Both the position numbers and the translations under genes were made by a program. A model generated the notes under the pieces. It searched no databases. It worked only from the letters and a program-made list of their open reading frames with translations, and was not told where the DNA came from. A stretch of 64,000 bases of DNA, from contig NC_035436.2 in assembly GCF_002127325.2 (NCBI RefSeq), forward strand, positions 110,197,591 to 110,261,590, given 5' to 3'. Source of the DNA: Helianthus annuus. Lineage: Eukaryota > Streptophyta > Magnoliopsida > Asterales > Asteraceae. Shown here in pieces: positions 1-10,044 of this stretch. Positions within the stretch are counted from its first letter, which is position 1. Each line of letters opens with the position of its first letter.

Positions 1-1669
1 TATAAGTATCCTTCACATCCGAGGATAGTAATGTGGTAGTCCAGTCATAGTGTCAGTAGCATATCTATTCAAACTTATCCTTTCAATCCCATTCCCAACA
101 CCCCGGGAATCCCATGCCTTGGTAAGAGTGTGAACTCACCTTGGTTTGCTCGGTATGCTAGGTTATGCACTCACAAGTAATTAATCACGTCCTATTGTAT
201 GCACGTATAACAAATCAGTTCATGTTCACAATGATACGCATGCAATTTAATGTTCACATAACAGTCAGTTTGCATATCGGCACAACACGTATTATTTCAC
301 ACTTAATCATCAACTATCATTCGATTCACATTACCCATCCTTCGATACATTGCTCATCCTTCGGTCTAACAATTATCACAACTATCACAATTATGTTTCG
401 ACACGTCTTTCGATACACAGTTATCATCTTACGATTCATGGTTATCCTTCGACACATCAGCTATGTTTCGACATAGTTATCCTTCGACACACAGGTTATG
501 TTTCGGTCAACACACTATCTTTCGGTCAAAGCTATCCTTCGGTCAACACCACTATGGTTCGGTCAATGCTATCCTTCGGTCAACACTACTGTGGTTCGAA
601 GGACATGTATCTTTCGGTCACAACTATGTTTCGAATAACTAATATCTTTCGACAAATAACAGTTACGTTTACACAAAGTTTCCAAGTTTATCCGATTATC
701 AATTAACACAAATTCAGTATTCAATTACTTCAGAATCGATCAAACAGGGAGTTTCATATTAAATCTCATGAACCCTAATTTAACCACATGAACAATAATA
801 ACACAATCGAACCGGCCCTAAATCACTATCATGCGATTCTATTAAAACAACATCAAAACCTCAAGTATAGGCAACCAATCATACTAACTGAACCGTTCGG
901 ATGCATCACATACATAATCGATTAAACAGGTTAACATCATACAAACAATCCGGCCGATTAAGCAAATCTGATTATATGTCCGGCTGATCAATCAAACATG
1001 TTTGGCCGATTTGCTAGCCGATCAACAACAACATCTAAACAATCATGACAATTCAATCCAATTATATTTGCTAAACCTACCATATCCGATTCATAACAAC
1101 ATACAAGCAACATCATGAAATCAAAGCATCGTAAACAACATCACACACTAACCGGAAATCTGGATTACGGAATGAAATCCTTCGAACAGGGGATGGGTCT
1201 GCTATGCCGTCACACACACACAATAGAACTAGGGTTTTTGAAACTAACTGTCGACTTACATGCATTCACGTATTTAAATCGTTTCACAGGAATGGGCCAA
1301 GCCCATTAGAAAGACTGGGCCGAAAGATGTCGAAGGATATGTTTCGGGGTCCTTCGGGCCGAAAGATGTCGAAGGATATGTTTCGGGGTCCTACGAACCG
1401 AAAGTTGATCCTTCGAATCGAAGGTTATCTTTCGTGGTCCTTCGAATCCTTCGAACTGTATGACATGTTTCGTGATCTAGCCTAAGTGTTGTAATAATAA
1501 TTCTAATATTATTTTCTACCACAGCAAGTAATCACATATAGGCAGAATGACAATACGTTTCATTAAAATACAACGCGTACAATTTCAAGTCCACAATCCA
1601 AACAACTAAATAGTCAAAGTCAACGCGCATTTAATGCGAAAGTGAAAGTCAGAAACTCGAGTTGTCACA
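1..1669 (-). repeat. Element A, 3' LTR (left copy, truncated by window edge)
   Basis: This stretch repeats at 7380-9048 with a constant offset of 7379. I found a single difference (T at 1611, C at 8990). It ends in GTTGTCACA, so in element sense the LTR begins TGTGACAAC. The first ~600 bp of the LTR lie left of the window. It holds one TATCCT/AGGATA hairpin (7-27), the leader splice donor (near 139), a TTCGGTCAAC-type motif array (about 340-650) and a 39-bp tandem duplication (about 1317-1394). Near-identity of the LTRs indicates a recent insertion. Confidence 0.95.
340..650 (-). repeat. Short-motif array in element A LTR
   Basis: About a dozen imperfect copies of TATCCTTCGACACA or CTTTCGGTCAAC-like units are spaced 15-35 bp apart. 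The same array is at about 7719-8029 in the other LTR. In element sense it lies between the promoter region and the leader splice donor. Other families here have different motifs at the same place. Confidence 0.8.
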
Positions 1670-1790
1670 TTATCCCCAACTTAAAAGAAATTTCGTCCCG
1701 AAATTTGGTACGCACTCACTGAGGAAGCTAGGCAAGTTACATCGTTCACTGGTTTTCCTGGGGTGTCACATCATCCCCCCGTTGATTTGG
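1670..1790 (-). promoter_or_regulatory. Element A polypurine tract region, duplicated
   Basis: In element sense AGTTGGGGATAA directly precedes the LTR start TGTGACAAC at 1669. A second copy of the same arrangement lies about 100 bp further in: AACGGGGGGATGA followed by TGTGACACCCC at 1764-1770. Each copy is preceded by the same palindromic block GAATTTCGGGACGAAATT. The outer copy marks the real LTR edge because it matches the end of the right LTR at 9048. The inner copy has the better purine run. D and H show the same doubled unit. Confidence 0.75.
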
Positions 1791-4700
1791 AATTTCGTCC
1801 CGAAATTCAGTAGTAGTAGCTTCAGCCTCAGAAGTGGATGCATTGGTTTCGAATAGCTGGGGGTACTTTTCCTTCATCTGGTCTTCGCGTTCCCAGGTAT
1901 ACTCTGGGCCACGCTGGGAGTTCCAACGAACTCGAACAAGAGGGATTCTCTTGTGTTTGAGGACCTTAACATCCCGGTCCGTGATTTCAACTGGTTCCTC
2001 GATGAACTGCAACCGCTCATCGATAGTGAGTTCCTTAAAAGGAACTATAAGGGTCTCATCTGATAGGAATTTCTTCAGATTCGACACGTGAAATACATTG
2101 TGAACTGCACCGAGTTCAGCTGGTAGGTTTAATCTGTAGGCTACTTTGCCAATCTTTTCTAAGATTTCGAATGGTCCGACGTACCGCGGATTCAGTTTGC
2201 CTCGTTTACCAAATCGAACCACACCCTTCCAGGGTGAAACTTTCAATAAAACCCGGTCCCCGACCTCAAATTCCAATGGTTTTCTACGCTTGTCCGCGTA
2301 GGCTTTCTGACGGTCGCGTGCTGCCGCCATGCGTTGTCGTATCTGCGCAATCTTTTCTGTGGCGTCCACTACAATCTCTGGACCCGTAATTTGACTATCC
2401 CCCACCTCTGCCCAACAGAGAGGTGACCGGCATTTACGTCCGTACAATGCCTCGAATGGAGCGGCTTGAATGCTGGTATGGTAACTGTTATTGTACGAGA
2501 ACTCCACCAAAGGGAGGTGTTTTTCCCAGCCGTTGCCGAAGTCTATAACGCATGCCCGAAGCATGTCTTCAAGAGTTTGGATAGTTCGCTCAGACTGCCC
2601 ATCCGTCTGAGGATGATATGCTGTGCTCATGTCTAAACGTGAGCCGAAGGATTTGTGCATCGCTTGCCAAAGCTCTGACGTGAATCGTGCATCGCGATCC
2701 GAAATAATAGAAATGGGCACTCCGTGCCTCGAAACAACTTCTTTCAAGTAGATGTCTGCTAGGGTAGAAAACTTATCCGTTTCTTTGATAGCCAAGAAGT
2801 GAGCAGACTTTGTGAGTCGATCAACGATCACCCAAATAGTGTCATTCCCACGCTGGGATCTAGGTAGGCCTGTAACAAAATCCATGGAAATTTCTTCCCA
2901 TTTCCATTGAGGTATCTTGGGCTGTTGAAGTAGGCCTGCTGGTTTCTGGTATTCAACCTTGACTCTCGCACAGGTTAAGCATTTTCCAACGTACGTAGCG
3001 ATGTGAGCCTTCATACTAGGCCACCAGTAAGTAGTGCTGATGTCGTGGTACATTTTATCCGACCCTGGATGTACCGAATAGCGAGACTTGTGAGCTTCAT
3101 CCATTACAAGTTCGCGTAAACCGCCATAAAGTGGGACCCAAATACGCCCCGTTACATAGTAGGCGCCGTCTTCCTTTTGTTCCATGCGTTGCCTTGAGCC
3201 GCGTAAGGCTTCAGCTTTGACGTTTTCGGGTTTCAGTGCTTCTAACTGAGCAGCTCGTATCTGTGCAGGAAGACTGGACTGAATAGTAAGCTGTAGCGCT
3301 CGCACGCGCTTAGGTAGAGTGTCTTTCCGGCTGAGGGCATCAGCCACAACATTGGCCTTGCCTGGATGATACTTGATGGCGCATTCGTAGTCGTTCAGAA
3401 GTTCAACCCATCTCCGTTGACGCATATTCAAATCCTTTTGCTTAAGAATATGCTCGAGACTCCTGTGATCGGTGTAAATCGTGCACCTGGTACCGTACAG
3501 GTAGTGTCGCCATATCTTAAGCGCGAAAACAACAGCTCCCAGCTCTAGATCGTGCGTCGTGTAGTTTCGTTCATGAACCTTGAGTTGCCGCGAAGCGTAG
3601 GCAATAACTTTATCCCGCTGCATCAATACACAACCAAGCCCCTGTATCGATGCGTCACAATAAACCACGAAGTCATCCGTGCCCTCTGGCAATGAGAGAA
3701 TAGGTGCGCTGCAAAGCCTATCCTTTAAGTACTGAAAAGCGGTCTCTTGCGTATTACCCCATCTGTAAACGACACCTTTCTGTGTTAGCATAGTAAGTGG
3801 TTGCGCGATCTTTGAGAAGTCTTTAATAAATCGCCTGTAGTAACCCGCCAAACCCAAGAATTGGCGTATTTCTGTCGGTGTACGTGGTGCTGGCCAGTTT
3901 CTGATCGAATCAACCTTGGACGGATCGACATGAATCCCATCCTTGTTCACCACATGGCCTAAGAAGTGGACTTCACGAAGCCAGAAGTCGCATTTTGAAA
4001 ACTTTGCATACAGTTGCTCCTTTCGAAGAAGTTCCAAGATAAGGCGTAAGTGCTGCTCGTGCTCCTCCTGACTCTTGGAGTAAATCAAAATGTCGTCGAT
4101 GAAGACGATAACAAACTTATCAAGATACGGTTTGCACACCCTGTTCATAAGATCCATGAAGACTGCAGGCGCGTTCGTAAGCCCGAATGGCATGACAAGA
4201 AACTCGTAATGCCCGTAGCGAGTTCTGAAAGCGGTTTTGGAGACGTCCTCATCCCGGACTCTCAGCTGATGATACCCTGACCTTAAATCAATCTTGGAAT
4301 AGTAACACGACCCTTGCAACTGGTCGAATAGGTCATCTATGCGCGGAAGAGGATAACGGTTCTTCACCGTCACCTTATTGAGTTCGCGGTAGTCGATGCA
4401 CATTCTGAACGTACCGTCTTTCTTCTTCACAAATAACACTGGAGCTCCCCAAGGCGAAGAGCTTGGACGAATAAAGCCCTTTTCCAAGAGCTCTTGTAGC
4501 TGCTTCGACAGTTCTTCCAGTTCGGTTGGAGCTAAACGATACGGTGCGCGGGCTATTGGTGCTGCTCCAGGAGCTAACTCAATCTGAAACTCGACTTGAC
4601 GATGAGGAGGTAAACCAGGTAAATCTTCAGGAAACACTTGAGGAAAATCACGCACAACTGGTATATCCTCCAGCTTCTTTTCCTTTGCTGATGCGTCAGT

Positions 4701-6454
4701 GACAAGTGCCAGAATGGCAGTATGTCCCTTTCGTAAACATTTCTGCGCCTTTAAGTAAGAGATGATGCCAACCACAGCACCACTCTTGTCACCTTGTACT
4801 TCGAGAGGTTCTTGACTGGAGCGAGGAATACGAATAACTTTTTCTTTGCATAAGATCTCCGCATGATGTTGGGATAACCAATCCATACCGATGACGACGT
4901 CGAAACTACCCAAAACTATGGGTATGAGATCAATCGAAAAAGTCTGACCCGCTAGAACAATACTACAACCCTTGACTACCTGTGCGGCTTCTACACTTTT
5001 ACCATTGGCTAGTTCTACGACGTGTTTGGTGTCTAGAGGTGTTGGTGTACGTTTTAATAATTTACTCATTTTCAATGACATATAGCTTGTATCAGCACCC
5101 GAATCAAATAAGACAGTAACATAAATATCGTCGAGAAGAAACTTACCCATAACCACATTGGGATCATTCACTGCATCTCCTCGACCCAACACAAAAGCAC
5201 GACCACGAGCTTCATTGCCGTTGTTGTTGTTGTTCCCCCCGTTGTTGTTGTTACCATTACCCTGATTGTTGTTATGATTGTTGTTGTTCTGGTTCCTGTT
5301 CAACTGAGGGCAATGCCTTTTGAAGTGACCCTCTGCACCGCAATGAAAGCACCCTTTGTTACCCTGCTGCTGATTCTGCTGTGCCTGGGGTTGCTGCTGA
5401 TTCTGGTTTGCAGGACGAGCGCTTCTACAATCTTTAGCCTCGTGACCCATCTTGAGGCATCTTTGACAACGAACCTTATTACACTGGCCACTGTGATGTT
5501 TGTTGCAGGTGTTACACTTTGGAAGGTTTCCTCGATACCCTCCCTGTCTATGGCTGCCTGAGGAGTGCTGACTTGGACTCTGGTAACTGTCTGTCTTTCG
5601 CTGTTGAGCTTGCGACTGCACTGAAGCTGATCCCTTGCTAGAATCCCCATCCCATTTTCTCTTACTTTCACTGGGAGTAGCAAGTGTAGTAGAAGCAGTA
5701 GTGGTAGCAGTAGCACTGATACGCTTTGGCAGTTTGTTCTGATCCACTGCCTGATCGGTGATGCGATGAGCGAGACGCTGGATTTCCTGGATGTTGTTGA
5801 GATTAGCCGAGGTAACGTGGCTCTGTATTTCTGGTGCCAAACCTTTGAGGTACAACTCAATACGCTTGTATGGAGGGTCCACCATAGTTGGACATAACAC
5901 AGCCAACTCATTTGATCTCTTGGTGTAAGCTTCGATTTCCGAACCAACCATTTTCAAGTTATACAACTCGTCCTCCAACTTGTGAATGTCTTCTCTAGTG
6001 CAGTATTCCCTCTTGATCAGTTCTTTGAAGTCATTCCAGGGTGTGGCGTTAGCAGCTGCCAACCCTAAGATCTGCACTTGTGCGTTCCACCAAGTGAGCG
6101 CAATCCCTTCAAGTGTGCCAGTGGCGAACTTCACCCTGCGAGCCTCAGGGCATTCACACATTTCGAAAACTGACTCGAGCTTTTCAAACCAGTGGAGGAG
6201 TCCAACTGCTCCCTCCGTGCCACTGAACGAGCTAGGACGACATTCCATGAAATTCTTGAAGGTGCACCCAGGTTGTTGCTGAGCGGGTTGACCTATTGTG
6301 TACGAATAGGGCAAAGTTAAGTACGAGAATTAATGTAGGATCTAAAGATCCTAGTGTCTATACTGCAGGGTATACTACCTGCTTGGGCGGCTGCAACTGC
6401 CGCAGCAACGAGAGCCTCTAGCTGGGCTTGAGTCATGGTAATTCGTGCGGCCAT
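1746..6454 (-). CDS. Element A Gag-Pol polyprotein (Ty3/gypsy, Tekay-like), two exons
   Basis: This polyprotein packages element RNA, copies it to DNA and integrates it. Exon 2 (1746-6292) is open throughout. Exon 1 (6379-6454) starts at an ATG reading [11 protein letters not shown] and joins through a phase-1 Gly codon, giving about 1540 residues. In order I see Gag (WWN motif near 90), CCHC zinc knuckles (about 280-350) and an Asn/Gln-rich linker. Then come protease (LFDSGAD near 423), RT (FIDD near 758), RNase H (YCDAS near 903), integrase HHCC (about 1093-1136) with the D, D (SDRDARF near 1226) and E (near 1260) region, and a C-terminal chromodomain (near 1483-1515). No frameshift or stop is seen. 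The only uncertainty is exon 1: without splicing, a TAA in the intron ends the reading frame. With near-identical LTRs this is the best candidate here for a functional element. Confidence 0.9.
6293..6378 (-). other. Putative 86-nt intron in element A gag
   Basis: In element sense the boundaries read CAAGCAG/GTAGTATACC and TACACAATAG/GTCAACC. Splicing joins exon 1 and the long ORF at a phase-1 Gly codon. The exon-1 frame meets TAA inside the intron, so the unspliced RNA cannot give Gag-Pol from this ATG. D (34404-34493) and H (62680-62764) carry the equivalent intron at the same codon. No RNA evidence is available. Confidence 0.7.
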
Positions 6455-6762
6455 TGATCTTCACATCAAAGGCAACATAAGTGAGAGAGGTTCGCGAATA
6501 GCGCGATGACAGAAGAGTGTAAGCACATAAGTGTTCTCATGCAATGTCAAGTTGTGAGCAAGGTAATGTAAGCATACTACGAGCAAAGTTCTATGCAAAT
6601 TCTAGCATGTAGGCAATAAACATAAACCTTATTACCTAAGAAGTTGAGTCTTGCACGTGGAGCGAAGCGTCGTTGTGGATCGTTGAGAGCACTGTTCTGG
6701 TTATAGTCTGGTTTTAATAAAAACGTTTTTCCATATTAAAACCAAGTTCTCTATAACCAATG
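6455..6762 (-). other. Element A leader between PBS and gag ATG
   Basis: This untranslated stretch of about 300 bp has no open frame. It is closely similar to the D leader (34582-34887), including a shared block around TCGAGTCTTGCACGTGGAGC (plus strand near 6642-6665). It is the second leader exon if the LTR intron is used. Confidence 0.6.
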
Positions 6763-6774
6763 GCTCTGATACCA
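6763..6774 (-). promoter_or_regulatory. Element A primer binding site (initiator Met tRNA)
   Basis: The element-sense sequence TGGTATCAGAGC lies three bases from the LTR end at 6778. It is complementary to the 3' end of plant initiator methionine tRNA, the usual primer for Tekay elements. Its position fixes 6778 as the inner edge of the 5' LTR and confirms minus orientation. Confidence 0.92.
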
Positions 6775-7071
6775 ATCTGTCACACCCCCAAAATCAACAC
6801 GCGGAGTATCACCGCTTGGGAGCGTGACTGACCAGGATCAAGCCACCAATCATATTGAACATGCAATTAATATCAAGTAAAATAAAAGTAAACCATCCAT
6901 TCAACACGACAGGTGTTCAAACAAAACCATAGTTTCAAAATGTAGCGGAAGCATAGTAAATAATCCAGTAGTAGTTAACAATTTTAAGTATCATAATAGT
7001 TCAACAGAAAAGCCACGATCCTTGTCCACAACGACCCGCTTCTCCAGTGCAAGCTCCAAGTACCTAACGAT

Positions 7072-7518
7072 CTGCAAGGCATGTAACAGAATGATCAACA
7101 AACTAGTTGAGCGAGTTCACAGAAAGTAAATGCGTAATAGTAAGTTCGTTTGTAACAGGTGGCTCTACTGGGCCGATTGTATGTTCTATTGGTGGTGGTG
7201 TTCCACGTTGTATAACCACTAGACTACTCGTAACTATAGGTATCCTTCACAACCGAGGATAGTGATCAATATAAGTAAAGTATCCTGCACATCCGAGGAT
7301 AGTGATCAGTGTATGTATCCTTCACAACCGAGGATAGTGATCAGTATAGGTATCCTTCACATCCGAGGATAGTGATCAGTATAAGTATCCTTCACATCCG
7401 AGGATAGTAATGTGGTAGTCCAGTCATAGTGTCAGTAGCATATCTATTCAAACTTATCCTTTCAATCCCATTCCCAACACCCCGGGAATCCCATGCCTTG
7501 GTAAGAGTGTGAACTCAC
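7072..7518 (-). other. Putative leader intron inside element A LTR
   Basis: In element sense the donor is ACCAAG/GTGAGTTCAC at 7518. The acceptor is GTTACATGCCTTGCAG/ATCG at 7072, with a pyrimidine-leaning run before it. Both boundary blocks recur almost unchanged in D, H and I while most of the intervening sequence differs. Predicted length is 447 nt. Confidence 0.65.
7241..7406 (-). repeat. Array of five hairpins, TATCCT/AGGATA
   Basis: Five copies start at 7241, 7281, 7317, 7351 and 7386. Each has a 6-bp stem TATCCT/AGGATA and a loop like tcacaaccg or tcacatccg. They are spaced 34-40 bp apart with GTGATCAGTATA-type spacers. All lie within the predicted leader intron. Confidence 0.85.
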
Positions 7519-8695
7519 CTTGGTTTGCTCGGTATGCTAGGTTATGCACTCACAAGTAATTAATCACGTCCTATTGTATGCACGTATAACAAATCAGTTC
7601 ATGTTCACAATGATACGCATGCAATTTAATGTTCACATAACAGTCAGTTTGCATATCGGCACAACACGTATTATTTCACACTTAATCATCAACTATCATT
7701 CGATTCACATTACCCATCCTTCGATACATTGCTCATCCTTCGGTCTAACAATTATCACAACTATCACAATTATGTTTCGACACGTCTTTCGATACACAGT
7801 TATCATCTTACGATTCATGGTTATCCTTCGACACATCAGCTATGTTTCGACATAGTTATCCTTCGACACACAGGTTATGTTTCGGTCAACACACTATCTT
7901 TCGGTCAAAGCTATCCTTCGGTCAACACCACTATGGTTCGGTCAATGCTATCCTTCGGTCAACACTACTGTGGTTCGAAGGACATGTATCTTTCGGTCAC
8001 AACTATGTTTCGAATAACTAATATCTTTCGACAAATAACAGTTACGTTTACACAAAGTTTCCAAGTTTATCCGATTATCAATTAACACAAATTCAGTATT
8101 CAATTACTTCAGAATCGATCAAACAGGGAGTTTCATATTAAATCTCATGAACCCTAATTTAACCACATGAACAATAATAACACAATCGAACCGGCCCTAA
8201 ATCACTATCATGCGATTCTATTAAAACAACATCAAAACCTCAAGTATAGGCAACCAATCATACTAACTGAACCGTTCGGATGCATCACATACATAATCGA
8301 TTAAACAGGTTAACATCATACAAACAATCCGGCCGATTAAGCAAATCTGATTATATGTCCGGCTGATCAATCAAACATGTTTGGCCGATTTGCTAGCCGA
8401 TCAACAACAACATCTAAACAATCATGACAATTCAATCCAATTATATTTGCTAAACCTACCATATCCGATTCATAACAACATACAAGCAACATCATGAAAT
8501 CAAAGCATCGTAAACAACATCACACACTAACCGGAAATCTGGATTACGGAATGAAATCCTTCGAACAGGGGATGGGTCTGCTATGCCGTCACACACACAC
8601 AATAGAACTAGGGTTTTTGAAACTAACTGTCGACTTACATGCATTCACGTATTTAAATCGTTTCACAGGAATGGGCCAAGCCCATTAGAAAGACT

Positions 8696-8773
8696 GGGCC
8701 GAAAGATGTCGAAGGATATGTTTCGGGGTCCTTCGGGCCGAAAGATGTCGAAGGATATGTTTCGGGGTCCTAC
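8696..8773. repeat. 39-bp tandem duplication in element A LTR
   Basis: Two adjacent, nearly perfect copies start GGGCCGAAAGATGTCGAAGG and end at the next GGGCC or CGAACC. The same pair is present at about 1317-1394. Further TTCGAA and CTTTCG variants follow to about 8835. Confidence 0.8.
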
Positions 8774-9287
8774 GAACCGAAAGTTGATCCTTCGAATCGA
8801 AGGTTATCTTTCGTGGTCCTTCGAATCCTTCGAACTGTATGACATGTTTCGTGATCTAGCCTAAGTGTTGTAATAATAATTCTAATATTATTTTCTACCA
8901 CAGCAAGTAATCACATATAGGCAGAATGACAATACGTTTCATTAAAATACAACGCGTACAATTTCAAGTCCACAATCCAAACAACTAAACAGTCAAAGTC
9001 AACGCGCATTTAATGCGAAAGTGAAAGTCAGAAACTCGAGTTGTCACAATCATGTACTATAATGTACTAACGAACATAGCAGGTATATGATGTGAAAACA
9101 TGGAAAGCATGAAAGTAACAGGTAGGCACATGTGTTTCACCCCAAAACAGTTTGGAAAACAGTAAAAAAGGGGTTCAATGTACTCACCTGAGATTGCTTT
9201 GAAGTCCTTGTATCAAACGGCACCTAATAGGTAGCTATATTAATATACCGGACCAAAATCAGAAGGATCAGATAGTATGCGGGTTCG

Positions 9288-9560
9288 TAAACCATACGAG
9301 TATGGAGACTCGTGTAATATGGTTTATCAAAGCCTACATACTAAAATGAAACCTAACCTAAGTGCTTGCGACCCATTACGACCCGTTTAGGTAGCTTATG
9401 CTACCTTAACGCGTCGTTCGCGTAGAACGCGTTTGGAACGCCTAACATCGTGGCCATAAGGTATAACCTCGGAAGGTTATAGCTATGGTCACCTAATGTG
9501 ATTGGTCGGATCCTAATGATCGACCAAATGGGTCGGGTTCGAAAGTATAAGCGATGGTTT
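9288..9560 (-). repeat. Row of hairpins in element C LTR
   Basis: 9288-9326 is a two-level hairpin, outer TAAACCAT/ATGGTTTA and inner ACGAGT/ACTCGT. Near 9390-9405 is GGTAGC/GCTACC. At 9462-9481 TATAACCT/AGGTTATA encloses cgga. Near 9500-9525 is TTGGTCG/CGACCAA. The row repeats at 26954-27210 and, with compensatory changes, in F (40423-40810). In element sense it lies just upstream of the splice donor, not in the intron. Confidence 0.75.
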
Positions 9561-10036
9561 AGATTGCTTACCTTAAGACCCTATATATGCACTAAACTAA
9601 AAGTGACGAGCTAAGCATGTTAGAACATGCTTAACTAAGTTTAGAAAACAGGTTTGGCATCAAAACAAACGGCTTGATGCTCACGAGAAGTTTGGTTACA
9701 AAATACGCAAGAATGCGCATTTTGGCCGAAACTACGACTCGTTACTGAGCCTACATAACGTGGTAATCAGTAGGTATAGTCGCCATGGACTATAACCATC
9801 GTGATCACGCTCACGCTATGAAGTTCCATGAACTTCATGTTGACCATATGCTGGTCACACAGAAAGTCAAACAAAACTTTGACTTTCGGACTCGAGAAGC
9901 GAATAAAAGAACGAAAGAACACTTACGAAGGTTCCCCGAATGCTAATCTAGATCAAAATGGCTCAGGTATGAAACAAAGGTTCCAACTTAGAGCTTTTAG
10001 ATCAGATTGTGTGAGTTTTTAGCAAAAAGGGGGGGG

Positions 10037-10044
10037 TATTTATA
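10037..10044 (-). promoter_or_regulatory. TATA box of element C LTR
   Basis: In element sense the site reads CCTATAAATACCCC, a strong plant TATA match just upstream of a poly-G/poly-C run. In the other LTR of C this same site is interrupted by element D. Confidence 0.75.

Larger units (their letters stand above)
6778..9048 (-). repeat. Element A, 5' LTR (complete, 2271 bp)
   Basis: The LTR has TG...CA ends (TGTCACACC at 6778 and TTGTCACA at 9048) and is paired with 1-1669. In element sense it carries an AT-rich TATA-like site (ATTTAAATAC near 8650), the motif arrays, a splice donor at 7518, five hairpins and a splice acceptor at 7072. The right flank starts ATCAT. The left flank is outside the window, so the target duplication cannot be tested. 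Confidence 0.95.

Noticed and set aside
165..706. Plus-strand ORFs of about 100 aa, repeated at 7544-8085
   Set aside because: They run antisense through the LTR motif array of element A. The Tyr/His/Ser-rich translation only reflects the repeats.
5300..5947. 215-aa ORF in another frame of element A gag (and 250 aa at 33309-34061 in D)
   Set aside because: They are frame shadows of the Gln/Asn-rich gag region.
7241..7406. CRISPR-like array (regular repeats and spacers)
   Set aside because: This is plant DNA, the spacers are also repeats, the units are hairpins and there are no cas genes.
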